Shown here piece by piece: positions 7,461 to 13,910 of a DNA stretch of 13,910 nt. The stretch covers positions 1 through 13,910 of the forward strand of contig JAJYJX010000049.1 in assembly GCA_021789095.1 (NCBI GenBank). Direction: 5' to 3'. Position 1 is the stretch's first letter; each line of letters begins with the position of its first letter. This stretch comes from a bacterium. GTDB taxonomy: Bacteria; JAMCPX01. The position numbers and the translations under genes were made by a program. The notes below the pieces were generated by a model. The model was given only the letters and a program-made list of their open reading frames with translations, searched no databases and was not told the DNA's origin.

Positions 7461-7555
7461 ATTAATCCGCACAATGCAACAGGAAGTTTGCTCATTCTTT
7501 CGGTGGTAATCACCCGAGAGGGAACCCTTCCCTTGTATAACAGTCTTTTTTGAAA
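7461..7555. other. Convergent gap between lipA and the ABC ATPase gene
   Basis: The gap holds a small perfect hairpin, AGGGAA-ccc-TTCCCT (7519-7533), with a run of six Ts (7546-7551) about 12 nt further on. The stem is short and the T-run detached, so an intrinsic terminator for lipA is possible but weakly supported. Confidence 0.3.
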
Positions 7556-8536
7556 TTACAGCAGCGGGTGGATGCACCGCGCAGGGTGGTCTTTGGTGTA
7601 CTCCGTAAGATCGGGCTCCCTGTCACGGCATTCCTTTGTCCTGTACGCGCACCTGTCATAAAACCTGCATCCTCTGTAATCATCGTAGTGTGATCTTACA
7701 TTTCCCGGTATTGCCGACAGCCTCGAAGGCGCATTTGCTGCTATATCCTCAAGCTCCGGTATGGCCATAAGCAATGCCCTTGTGTAAGGGTGATAAGGCT
7801 TTGAGAAAATCTCTTCCGCACCGCCCTGCTCAACTATAACGCCGGCATACATGACTATAATCCTGTCAACAAGTTCCGCAGCAATGCCCAGGTCATGCGT
7901 TATGAGGAGCAATGTAAGATCGTAGTGCGCCTTTGCGTATTTTATAAGATCAATGATCTGTGCCTGTATTGTTACATCGAGCGCGGTTGTCGGTTCATCT
8001 GCAATAAGCAGCAAGGGATGGTTTACAAGCGCAATGGCGAGCATAACCCTCTGCCTCATACCTCCGCTCAATTCATGCGGATATAGATCTTTTATTTTTT
8101 CAGGCTCCGGAAGACCCACGTCTCCGAGCATGGATAACACACGGGTCTCCCGATCGTTTTTTTTAATATCCGGATTGTGCGCCTTTACCGCCTCAGAAAT
8201 CTGGTATCCAACCGTAAACAGGGGATCAAGCGAAGAAAGAGGGTCCTGAAATACTATGGATATATCCCTGCCCCTTATCTGCCTCAATTCCCTGTCGTTG
8301 GCTGAAACGATGTCCCTGCCATTATAAAGAATCCTGCCTGTATCATACTTCGCATTTGACGGTAAAAGTTTTACCATTGATATTCCCAGGGTCGTTTTGC
8401 CGCTTCCGCTTTCACCGACAAGCCCTATGCTTTCACCTTTATCAATAAAAAAGGAAATAGTATCAAGAGCCTTATGAATACCTTCTGCAGATGCGTAAGA
8501 CACTGTCAGATTATTTACTTCAAGCAAATGCACCAT
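7556..8536 (-). CDS. OppD/DppD-type peptide ABC transporter ATP-binding protein (orphan)
   Basis: This 326-residue ATPase has Walker A GESGSGKTT (41-49), Q-loop Q97, signature LSGGM (156-160), Walker B LLIADEPTTALD ending at about 187 and H-loop H214. After the nucleotide-binding domain comes the oligopeptide/dipeptide-type C-terminal extension (PYHPYTRALLMAIP, then a cysteine-rich tail with C290, C296, C303 and C321). Proteins of this subfamily power import of peptides or nickel; in some, the tail cysteines bind a [4Fe-4S] cluster. The window contains no permease, binding protein or OppF partner, so it either pairs with subunits encoded elsewhere or is a leftover. The start at 8536 lacks a Shine-Dalgarno; TTGACA lies 35 nt upstream. 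Confidence 0.92.
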   Translation of the reverse strand: MVHLLEVNNLTVSYASAEGIHKALDTISFFIDKGESIGLVGESGSGKTTLGISMVKLLPSNAKYDTGRILYNGRDIVSANDRELRQIRGRDISIVFQDPLSSLDPLFTVGYQISEAVKAHNPDIKKNDRETRVLSMLGDVGLPEPEKIKDLYPHELSGGMRQRVMLAIALVNHPLLLIADEPTTALDVTIQAQIIDLIKYAKAHYDLTLLLITHDLGIAAELVDRIIVMYAGVIVEQGGAEEIFSKPYHPYTRALLMAIPELEDIAANAPSRLSAIPGNVRSHYDDYRGCRFYDRCAYRTKECRDREPDLTEYTKDHPARCIHPLL

Positions 8537-8542
8537 AGACTT

Positions 8543-8571
8543 TTATTGCCAGTTTGAAGCGCTGTTGTCAA
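8543..8571 (-). promoter_or_regulatory. Predicted promoter of the ABC ATPase gene
   Basis: On the minus strand a perfect TTGACA (8566-8571) is followed after 17-18 bp by CAATAA/AATAAA. The expected transcription start is at the ATG (8536), again suggesting a leaderless message. A 7-bp inverted repeat (TATTGCC near 8544-8550, GGCAATA near 8579-8585) flanks the -35 and could be an operator. Confidence 0.45.
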
Positions 8572-8588
8572 CTCAGTCGGCAATATCT

Positions 8589-9506
8589 TTATACCGTTAT
8601 TTTATATTTTTTCAGTATAGAAACGGGGTTGTATGACGATTTTGATCGCCTCAGCCCTGGACTGCCGAGATCCTGCTCACGGTTGATGTATTTATAGTTC
8701 ATACACGTATGTTCGCACAACTGCTGATTTATTACCTGAGTTATTCCTTCGCAGGAGGGGTCGTATTTTTCTATATGTATGACTGCTGTATCCTGGTTGA
8801 GCTGCTCTGCTATGGAAAACGCCTTAACTTTGCCGTCAATAATGATTGTTCCGCCAAAAAGGCCCAGTTCCGCATAATGTGTAAGCGCTTCTTTTGTAGC
8901 AATAACATCCGGCTCAAGTCTTTCATCATTTTTATTGTTATACCATGTTTCCGTAAGAAGTATGCAGTCTTCTATGAACCCGCCGCTCATGTCCGCATAC
9001 TCGTATGTATATTTTTCTTTGAAGTGCTTTATATGATTGCGCTTGCCGTCGTACCTGCGGCCTTTTAATTCTATAAGATCGGAAGTCAGATAAACATAGT
9101 CCGCGTTATCCCGGTCATACTCTTCCGACAGGGAAGGCAGTGCATGCTTCAACGGCTGGATAAACCTCTCCTCCACTCTGAAAAGCCTTAATACACTGCC
9201 GTTCTTTTTATAGATTGTTGAGAGGTGTTTTATGGTATCTATATAGGCGTTAACATCCTTTGCGATGATCAGGAAAAACTCCAGTCCGTTCCTGTCAATA
9301 CCTTTTATGCATAGAGCATCGCCCATGAGACAAAGCCTGAATTGATACATGTGGCGCCATATGAAAATATTGGTGAACGTATACTCCGACGCCATCGGAG
9401 GATTCATTTTTAACAGATAGTCAAAATACGGTTTCATCCTGATATTTACATCTGAAAAATCCGGGAATACCTTTATGTCTGCCTGCAACTGGGTGATATT
9501 GTCCAT
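8589..9506 (-). CDS. DUF2156 / phosphatidylglycerol lysyltransferase C-terminal-like protein
   Basis: This 305-residue protein matches the GNAT-fold family DUF2156 (LPG_synthase_C). Characteristic pieces are ASEYTFTNIFIWRHMY near the N-terminus, DYVYLTSDLIELKGRRYDGKRN in the middle, and INREQDLGSPGLRRSKSSYNP at the C-terminus. Fused versions transfer aminoacyl groups from tRNA to phosphatidylglycerol. This stand-alone cytosolic form has no membrane helices, so that role is not shown and its substrate is unknown; an aminoacyl or acyl transferase is the best guess. It is divergent from the Crp-type regulator and 52 nt upstream of the ABC ATPase on the same strand, each with its own promoter. 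No Shine-Dalgarno precedes the ATG at 9506. Confidence 0.85.
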   Translation of the reverse strand: MDNITQLQADIKVFPDFSDVNIRMKPYFDYLLKMNPPMASEYTFTNIFIWRHMYQFRLCLMGDALCIKGIDRNGLEFFLIIAKDVNAYIDTIKHLSTIYKKNGSVLRLFRVEERFIQPLKHALPSLSEEYDRDNADYVYLTSDLIELKGRRYDGKRNHIKHFKEKYTYEYADMSGGFIEDCILLTETWYNNKNDERLEPDVIATKEALTHYAELGLFGGTIIIDGKVKAFSIAEQLNQDTAVIHIEKYDPSCEGITQVINQQLCEHTCMNYKYINREQDLGSPGLRRSKSSYNPVSILKKYKITV

Positions 9507-9515
9507 AACTATGAT

Positions 9516-9543
9516 AAAATAACCTTTATCGGAGAAATTTCAA
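9516..9543 (-). promoter_or_regulatory. Predicted promoter of the DUF2156 gene
   Basis: Minus strand TTGAAA (9538-9543), 16 bp, TATTTT (9516-9521). The -35 lies 37 nt before the ATG at 9506, leaving at most a few untranslated bases. It is back to back with the regulator promoter, so the Crp-type protein could control both. Confidence 0.4.
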
Positions 9544-9564
9544 TAATCAAGCTTTCTGACTGGG

Positions 9565-9593
9565 TTGACATCAGCGGCGGTATATTGTTTAAA
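9565..9593 (+). promoter_or_regulatory. Predicted promoter of the Crp/Fnr-type regulator
   Basis: A perfect TTGACA (9565-9570), 17 bp, then TTTAAA (9588-9593). Transcription would start near 9600, at the ATG. The TTG of the -35 is in frame with the gene and could be mis-called as its start. Confidence 0.5.
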
Positions 9594-9600
9594 AGAGGTT

Positions 9601-10278
9601 ATGGTGAAACACGAGATAAAAAAGATCGGCATCTTTTCCGAACTGTCGGACGACGAGGTCAAAAAACTATCATTGTACATAAAAGAACAGCATGTGGATA
9701 AAAACACGGAGCTGTTTCATCAGGATGACCCCGGGGATGCAATGTACCTTATTTTAAAAGGCGGGGTAAGGATCTACCTTTATTCTCCGGCCGGAAGGGA
9801 ACTGACGCTTGCAGTGCTGAGGACAGGGCAGTTCTTCGGCGAGATGTCCCTTCTTGACGGCATGCCCCGTTCTGCAAACGCCATGACCATCGAAGATACC
9901 GATTTTATCGTCTTAAAAAGGAACGACTTCCTGAACGTCCTGCAGTCCTACCCTGTAATAGCAACAAAGATATTAAAAGATATGAGTATAAGGGTCAGAG
10001 AAGCTGATGCCATGATAGAGGATTTTGCACTGCTTAATGTTTATGACAGGCTCACCAAGTATATTGACAAACTCATGAAAGCAGAAGGGAAAAAGGAGGG
10101 CTACTGTACAGTGATTTCCGGCAATATAAAAAGGCAGGATATTGCCAATGCAATAGGTACAACACGCGAGACAGTGTCCAGGATCCTGTCGGCATGGCAG
10201 AGAAAGGGCTACATAAAACTGCTGCCTTCAAAGATGATTATGTACAGGGATATACTACTGAACAGACTGAAGAAATAA
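9601..10278 (+). CDS. Crp/Fnr-family transcriptional regulator
   Basis: From the ATG at 9601 this is a 225-residue regulator of normal family length. The N-terminal cyclic-nucleotide-binding beta-roll carries ELFHQDDPGDAMYLILKG (37-54) and the phosphate-binding cassette FGEMSLLDGMPRSA (79-92), with the Glu and the Arg-Ser pair that contact cyclic nucleotide in CRP. A dimer helix follows, then a winged helix-turn-helix (about 176-207) with KRQDIANAIGTTRETVSRIL. There are no Fnr-type cysteine clusters, so oxygen sensing by Fe-S is unlikely; cAMP or a similar nucleotide is a reasonable ligand. AGAGG (9594-9598) is too close to the ATG but well spaced for GTG at 9604, so the start may be 3 nt later. 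The gene leads the rsmG-queD-folE2 cluster and is divergent from the DUF2156 gene. Targets unknown. Confidence 0.94.
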   Translation: MVKHEIKKIGIFSELSDDEVKKLSLYIKEQHVDKNTELFHQDDPGDAMYLILKGGVRIYLYSPAGRELTLAVLRTGQFFGEMSLLDGMPRSANAMTIEDTDFIVLKRNDFLNVLQSYPVIATKILKDMSIRVREADAMIEDFALLNVYDRLTKYIDKLMKAEGKKEGYCTVISGNIKRQDIANAIGTTRETVSRILSAWQRKGYIKLLPSKMIMYRDILLNRLKK

Positions 10279-10309
10279 GGTTTACAAATCAGCTTCAACC
10301 CTATTAACT

Positions 10310-10945
10310 ATGACACCGGCGCATAGAGAACTTTTACAGGCTTTTTTGAGACAGAACAATATTGATGGCATAGATTCCTGTCTGCACGACTTCGAGCTAT
10401 ACATGAATGAGCTTGTCAGATGGAACAAGGTTGTCAATCTCACAGCCATAAAAAATGAAAAAGACATCGTTATAAAACATTTTATAGACTCCTTAACACC
10501 GATGAAGTTCATAGGCGGCGGTGATTTCATACTGGACATCGGAAGCGGGGCAGGCTTCCCCGGACTGCCGATCAAGATCGTAAAATCTACCGTTAGAGTG
10601 GTAATGATCGATTCAAGATTGAAAAAAGTAAATTTTATTAATAACATTATAGGCATCCTGAATATAAAAGGTGCGGTAGCGTTGCATCAGCGCGCCGAGG
10701 CAAAAGATTTTCAGGATATAATGGGTAACAGTTTTGACGTCGTGATCTCGCGGGCGTCCTTACCGCTGCCGGAACTCGCAGAGCTGTCAATGCCGTATAT
10801 GAAGGACAATGGTAAACTGATTGCAATGAAGGCAAAAATAGTCGAAGGAATAGATGAGATGAAAGGTCTTAAACAGACAGATGAACTGAGGACAACCCTG
10901 CCGGGTGGCTCTTTCAGGAAAATACTGGTATTCGGCAAGGCATGA
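10310..10945 (+). CDS. rsmG: 16S rRNA (guanine527-N7)-methyltransferase RsmG (GidB)
   Basis: RsmG methylates G527 of 16S rRNA with SAM; loss gives low-level streptomycin resistance in other bacteria. This is a full-length 211-residue copy with the N-terminal helical part (MNELVRWNKVVNLTAI), HFIDSL, the SAM-binding motif DIGSGAGFPGLPIKI (76-90), the acidic end of the next strand (VVMIDSRLKKVNFI), and VVISRASLPLPELAELS before the C-terminal strands. It starts 31 nt after the regulator stop; no clear Shine-Dalgarno precedes it. In many genomes rsmG neighbours gidA and parAB near oriC; here it sits with pterin genes instead. It is followed 13 nt later by queD. Confidence 0.96.
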   Translation: MTPAHRELLQAFLRQNNIDGIDSCLHDFELYMNELVRWNKVVNLTAIKNEKDIVIKHFIDSLTPMKFIGGGDFILDIGSGAGFPGLPIKIVKSTVRVVMIDSRLKKVNFINNIIGILNIKGAVALHQRAEAKDFQDIMGNSFDVVISRASLPLPELAELSMPYMKDNGKLIAMKAKIVEGIDEMKGLKQTDELRTTLPGGSFRKILVFGKA

Positions 10946-10958
10946 TCCCGGGTGATTT

Positions 10959-11327
10959 ATGTATGAAGTAGGCATTACACGCAGATTCTCTTCAGCACAC
11001 AGGCTCAGAAACTACAACGGCAAATGCGAAAACCTCCATGGCCACAATTACAGGGTAGAGGTCGTGGTTTACGGCGATAAACTTGTAAACGGTATGCTCA
11101 TCGATTTCGTGCTGCTGAAACAGAAGCTTGACGGGATAATAAAATTTTTGGACCACGCTTACTTGAATGATATAAAACCGTTTACAGAACTTGAGCCGTC
11201 CGCGGAAAACATTGCTGAATACATATATACTACACTATCAGAAAACTTTACCGGCCGGGTTCATCTAAGCTGCGTCAAGGTATGGGAGTCTGACGACAAC
11301 TGGGCTCTTTACAGGAAGGACAAATGA
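10959..11327 (+). CDS. queD: 6-carboxy-5,6,7,8-tetrahydropterin synthase (QueD/PTPS family)
   Basis: QueD converts 7,8-dihydroneopterin triphosphate to 6-carboxytetrahydropterin, the second step toward preQ0 and queuosine. The 122-residue protein is normal length. Zinc ligands are H14 (FSSAHRL) and H27, H29 in CENLHGHNY; C23 gives the C-x3-HGH pattern typical of QueD, in contrast to the E-x3-HGH of folate-type PTPS-III. The LDHAYLN motif and the C-terminal Glu in KVWESDDNWA are also present. The gene overlaps folE2 by 4 bp (ATGA), so the product of FolE2 is its direct substrate. QueE and QueC are not in the window. Confidence 0.94.
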   Translation: MYEVGITRRFSSAHRLRNYNGKCENLHGHNYRVEVVVYGDKLVNGMLIDFVLLKQKLDGIIKFLDHAYLNDIKPFTELEPSAENIAEYIYTTLSENFTGRVHLSCVKVWESDDNWALYRKDK

Positions 11328-12091
11328 AGGATATCCAGAGTACGTTCGATAACAGGGGCATAGGTATTGACAAGGTTGGTGTTAAGAACATCAGATACCC
11401 AATCACGGTGCTGGACAGGGCAAACGGCATGCAGCACACCATTGCAAGCATAAATATGTATGTAGATCTGCCAAAGCAGTTTAAAGGCACTCACATGAGC
11501 AGGTTTATCGAGATTATAAATGAGCACCGCGGTAATATAAATATAAGGGACTATCCCAGGATACTTGAGAAGATGCAGAAGAGGTTTAATGCCAGATCGG
11601 CACATCTTGAAATAGAATTTCCCTATTTTATTGAAAAGAAAGCGCCGGTAACACACGCCCGCAGTCTTATGGAATACAACTGCAGGTTTACCGGTGTCAT
11701 AAACGGCAACGGAACAGACTTTATCCTTATGGTAAGCGTGCCTGTCCATACATTATGTCCATGCTCGAAGGAGATAAGCAGCAGAGGCGCGCACAACCAG
11801 AGAAGCTTTGTCACGGTACGGCTGCGGTTCAGTGGACTTGTATGGATCGAAGAGATCGTCGAGATTGTGGAAAGCTCTGCATCTGCCCAGTTATTTTCCT
11901 TGCTCAAAAGGCCGGATGAAAAACACATTACCGAACACGCTTACAATAACCCCATGTTCGTGGAGGACGTTGTAAGAGAGGTTGCAAAGAAATTAAAAAA
12001 GAACAAAAAGATCATAAATTTTTCTGTAGAAGCTGAAAACCTCGAATCGATCCACAATCACAATGTTTATGCGTACGTGGAGTCAAGATAG
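11324..12091 (+). CDS. folE2: GTP cyclohydrolase IB (FolE2)
   Basis: FolE2 hydrolyses GTP to 7,8-dihydroneopterin triphosphate, the shared entry to folate and queuosine. It is unrelated in sequence to FolE (type IA) and can use metals other than zinc. The 255-residue protein has all the usual blocks: GVKNIRYPITVLDR, LPKQFKGTHMSRF, FPYFIEKKAPVTHARS, the active-site stretch PVHTLCPCSKEISSRGAHNQRS (C145, C147, E150, H157), and the C-terminal NLESIHNHNVYAYVE. It is translationally coupled to queD (ATGA overlap). Coupling suggests that its main output feeds 7-deazaguanine synthesis, with folate as a second sink. No Zur-box or preQ1 riboswitch was recognised upstream of the cluster. Confidence 0.96.
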   Translation: MKDIQSTFDNRGIGIDKVGVKNIRYPITVLDRANGMQHTIASINMYVDLPKQFKGTHMSRFIEIINEHRGNINIRDYPRILEKMQKRFNARSAHLEIEFPYFIEKKAPVTHARSLMEYNCRFTGVINGNGTDFILMVSVPVHTLCPCSKEISSRGAHNQRSFVTVRLRFSGLVWIEEIVEIVESSASAQLFSLLKRPDEKHITEHAYNNPMFVEDVVREVAKKLKKNKKIINFSVEAENLESIHNHNVYAYVESR

Positions 12092-12129
12092 ACCCGAATA
12101 ATGCATTTGAAAATAAGAGAGTTTGTGTA

Positions 12130-12207
12130 ATGAGCAAAAAACCTGCGTCAAAAAGGGACTGCTCCGAATGTATGCAAAACCAAAAAAGACAAGCTACCTG
12201 CATATAA
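12130..12207 (+). CDS. Possible 25-residue Cys/Lys-rich small ORF
   Basis: Downstream of folE2 an ATG at 12130, with AAGAGAG 8-14 nt upstream, opens MSKKPASKRDCSEC followed by a basic tail with a third Cys and a TAA stop. The basic, CxxC-containing peptide could be a tiny metal-binding protein. It may equally be a chance frame in the 240-bp gap before the convergent oxidoreductase gene. No family recognised. Confidence 0.2.
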   Translation: MSKKPASKRDCSECMQNQKRQATCI

Positions 12208-12331
12208 ACTTACAGGGGACTTAAACATCGTTTATAACAAAAGCCCTCAGTATCTTAGGTGGATCGCAGGTTTGAGCGAATGGACAAACTTTCTTATTGT
12301 ATTCTTTGGATAAACCCAGTATTCCCGCAAA

Positions 12332-13420
12332 TCACGCCCCTATTAGCTTCTGGACCAGGCCGCCAGCCTTTATGCTTTGCGCAACACCGTGCCCTGAGTA
12401 TCCTCCGGCGTAAACGATCTTCCTGTCTTCTATCACCTTGATAACCGGCTTCATATCTGGTGTTATTGCAATAGGTCCTGCCCACCTGTGCGTCACCTGT
12501 ATGCCGCTGAAAGCAGGATGCATCGACTTTATTCTTGATTCAATGGCCTGAAATAATTCCTGTACGTATCTGTCGCTTATGAATTCAGCCTCGCCCTCGA
12601 AAACAAGCCCCGAACCAAAAACAGCACCTTCATTTATTCCTTCTCTTCCCCACAGGTAAGGAAAATCCGTTGTGTAAAACGGTGTCTTTTCCTCCCATCC
12701 TGCACGCCCGGCATCCGCCCTATTGATCCGGCCGGTCGCAAGGGCCAGCGTCATGCACGGGGTCAGAGTGCCTTCAATGCCCGATAGGTTAAGCGACATG
12801 GAGTTTGTTGCAATTATAACGGCCGATGCATTAAGGCTCTTCTGCATACCGCTGACCACTACATGGTCCTCCTTGAGATCTACCCTGGCGACGGTAACGT
12901 TTGTGCGTATCTCGGCTTTTTTCGATTGGGCGGCGTTTGCAAGACCGTGAAGAAGCTGCGCCGGATCCACAATGCCTCCCTGCAGCCTTTTTGTCACCCT
13001 CAGTATGCCTGAATCATTCCATGAAATAGGCGAGGAAGGCTCGCCGCCGGTCCTTGCGACCTCAAAACACCCCGTCCGCTTAAATCCGCAGTTTATGCCC
13101 TGATTGTTCATAAAGTCCTCGAAATAATCTATGCAGTTTTCAAAACCAGGGTGCGGCCCTCCAGCCGTATGCTCAAGAACGATACCGCCGCTCCTCATGC
13201 TGGCGCCATTACCCATACTTCCCGACTCAAGTACAATCACTCGTGATCCAGGACTTGAACCAAGCACATGCAGGGCGCACGCAAGACCTGTAAAACCTGC
13301 ACCTATTATCGCGATGTCGCACGAGCCATTTTCAGGCCATCCGGATTTGTACCGGAAGGACGGTATTGGCCATACAGGCGTGCCCCAGTTTTTTGTTATT
13401 TCCGGAGGATTTGAGAACAT
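12332..13420 (-). CDS. DAO-family FAD-dependent oxidoreductase
   Basis: This 362-residue flavoprotein has the Rossmann motif DIAIIGAGFTGLACA (35-49) with E65 at the end of the second strand for the FAD ribose, the GASMRSGG loop that follows it in amine/amino-acid oxidases of the D-amino-acid-oxidase family, a middle substrate domain, and the C-terminal FAD motif YAGGYSGHGVAQS. The family oxidises amines or N-methylated/D-amino acids (for example gamma-glutamylputrescine oxidase, glycine oxidase, sarcosine oxidase); WAGPIAITPDMKPVI is typical. The substrate cannot be told. It lies 24 nt after a small membrane-protein gene and in line with gyrB. There is no Shine-Dalgarno; a TATAAA sits 17-22 nt before the ATG. 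About 30 residues precede the FAD fold and may be genuine or an over-long start. Confidence 0.88.
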   Translation of the reverse strand: MFSNPPEITKNWGTPVWPIPSFRYKSGWPENGSCDIAIIGAGFTGLACALHVLGSSPGSRVIVLESGSMGNGASMRSGGIVLEHTAGGPHPGFENCIDYFEDFMNNQGINCGFKRTGCFEVARTGGEPSSPISWNDSGILRVTKRLQGGIVDPAQLLHGLANAAQSKKAEIRTNVTVARVDLKEDHVVVSGMQKSLNASAVIIATNSMSLNLSGIEGTLTPCMTLALATGRINRADAGRAGWEEKTPFYTTDFPYLWGREGINEGAVFGSGLVFEGEAEFISDRYVQELFQAIESRIKSMHPAFSGIQVTHRWAGPIAITPDMKPVIKVIEDRKIVYAGGYSGHGVAQSIKAGGLVQKLIGA

Positions 13421-13444
13421 AGAAGGAGTATGAAGTTTATACCA

Positions 13445-13585
13445 TTACCATGGGCCGAGCCATCTGAACCAGCCCAGGTTAAATACCTCGTTTACGGCTC
13501 CCATGACTAGTATTGCGGCGTAAGCCGCAAGTATTGCAAGATATATCTGTGCCTTATGCTTCTTCAAAAAGTCTTTTACTTTCAT
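13445..13585 (-). CDS. 46-residue single-helix membrane protein
   Basis: An ATG at 13585, two bases after the gyrB stop, opens a 46-codon frame. The peptide has a basic N-terminus (MKVKDFLKKHKAQ), one hydrophobic helix (about residues 14-31: IYLAILAAYAAILVMGAV) and an aromatic C-terminal tail (NLGWFRWLGPW), giving an N-in single-span topology by the positive-inside rule. The tight spacing to gyrB and the 24-nt gap to the oxidoreductase argue that it is a real operon member. I do not recognise a family. It may anchor or regulate a partner; that is a guess. Confidence 0.6.
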   Translation of the reverse strand: MKVKDFLKKHKAQIYLAILAAYAAILVMGAVNEVFNLGWFRWLGPW

Positions 13586-13587
13586 AA

Positions 13588-13910
13588 TTATATATCAAGG
13601 TTTACAACATACAGTGCGTTTTCTTCGATGAAGCTCCTCCTTGCCTGCACATTATCCCCCATAAGTATGGTAAATATCTCATCCGCGGCAACCGCATCTT
13701 CTATCCTGACCTGCAGCATTATCCTTTTTCCCGGATTCATCGTCGTTTCCCACAACTGCTCCGGGTTCATTTCTCCAAGACCTTTATAGCGCTGGATGGA
13801 TAGGCCCTTCTGTGAATGTTCAATGCAGTACTCAAGCAGTCCTTTTACCGTCTGTATGGATATTTTTTTTACATCATCTGCAACGGTATAGGGCGGCGGT
13901 ATCTTTTCCA
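13588..13910 (-). CDS. gyrB: DNA gyrase subunit B, C-terminal end (rest beyond window)
   Basis: The minus strand is open from the window edge to the stop at 13588 and encodes about 107 C-terminal residues: a linker ([14 protein letters not shown]...), then the TOPRIM-adjacent signature [20 protein letters not shown], then [21 protein letters not shown], and the ending [18 protein letters not shown]. The [17 protein letters not shown] and final NLDI point to GyrB rather than ParE. GyrB is the ATPase half of DNA gyrase. The ATG at 13770 is an internal Met (E-M-NPEQLW), not a start. A small membrane-protein gene follows 2 nt after the stop. Confidence 0.95.
   Translation of the reverse strand, partial: EKIPPPYTVADDVKKISIQTVKGLLEYCIEHSQKGLSIQRYKGLGEMNPEQLWETTMNPGKRIMLQVRIEDAVAADEIFTILMGDNVQARRSFIEENALYVVNLDI

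Noticed and set aside
7519-7551. Hairpin AGGGAA-ccc-TTCCCT as a lipA terminator
   Set aside because: Short stem and a T-run 12 nt away; noted in the gap entry but not called as a terminator.
9565-9600. In-frame TTG start for the Crp-type regulator
   Set aside because: Again part of TTGACA; the added residues match nothing in the family.
10279-10958. preQ1 riboswitch controlling queD and folE2
   Set aside because: The gaps before rsmG and queD are 31 and 13 nt, too short and without the expected aptamer; none recognised before the Crp gene either.
13430-13510. Plus-strand 26-codon frame MKFIPLPWAEPS with a fine AGAAGGAGT ribosome site
   Set aside because: It lies antisense to the small membrane protein, which fits its operon and has clear topology. 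The ribosome site alone is not enough.

Overview
The window looks like a chromosomal stretch from an anaerobic, probably Desulfobacterota-like (deltaproteobacterial) bacterium. This rests on the family mix (acyl-CoA dehydrogenase, acyl-CoA ligase, a decarboxylase-type amidohydrolase and a TRAP-type binding protein in one operon; Crp/Fnr regulator, DUF2156 protein, FolE2, LipA). The taxonomic guess is an inference from gene content, not from a marker phylogeny.

Region 1 (1-4475, + strand) is a catabolic operon: the 3' end of an acyl-CoA dehydrogenase, an AMP-forming acyl-CoA ligase, a metal-dependent amidohydrolase with a decarboxylase-like metal site, and an exported DctP-like solute-binding protein, closed by a strong intrinsic terminator at 4439-4475. 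The first three genes have a codon style unlike the rest of the window (CGN arginine codons and few ATA), and the switch falls in the 18 bp before the binding-protein gene. Region 2 (4476-5005) is a degenerate gap holding a frameshifted 3' fragment of radC on the minus strand and nothing else intact.

Region 3 (5006-9506) carries single genes, each with its own promoter: a membrane-anchored transglutaminase-like protein (-), divergent from lipoyl synthase lipA (+), then an orphan OppD-type ABC ATPase (-) and a DUF2156/LPG-synthase-C-like protein (-). Region 4 (9601-12091, +) reads crp/fnr-type regulator, rsmG, queD, folE2. The last two overlap by 4 bp and link GTP cyclohydrolase IB to 6-carboxytetrahydropterin synthase, i.e. 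queuosine precursor supply, probably with folate. Region 5 (12332-13910, -) is the end of gyrB, a 46-aa one-helix membrane protein, and a DAO-family FAD oxidoreductase.

The most unusual signals are these: (i) five genes in a row have a TTGACA-like -35 box only 35-39 nt upstream of the start codon, implying leaderless or near-leaderless mRNAs; (ii) the catabolic operon combines a dehydrogenase lacking the usual Glu in its C-terminal loop, a decarboxylase-like amidohydrolase, and a solute-binding protein with an N-terminal extension, no membrane partners and an apparently absent ligand Arg; (iii) a radC relic differs from a readable JAMM motif by one base. No rRNA, tRNA, CRISPR array or intact insertion sequence was seen.
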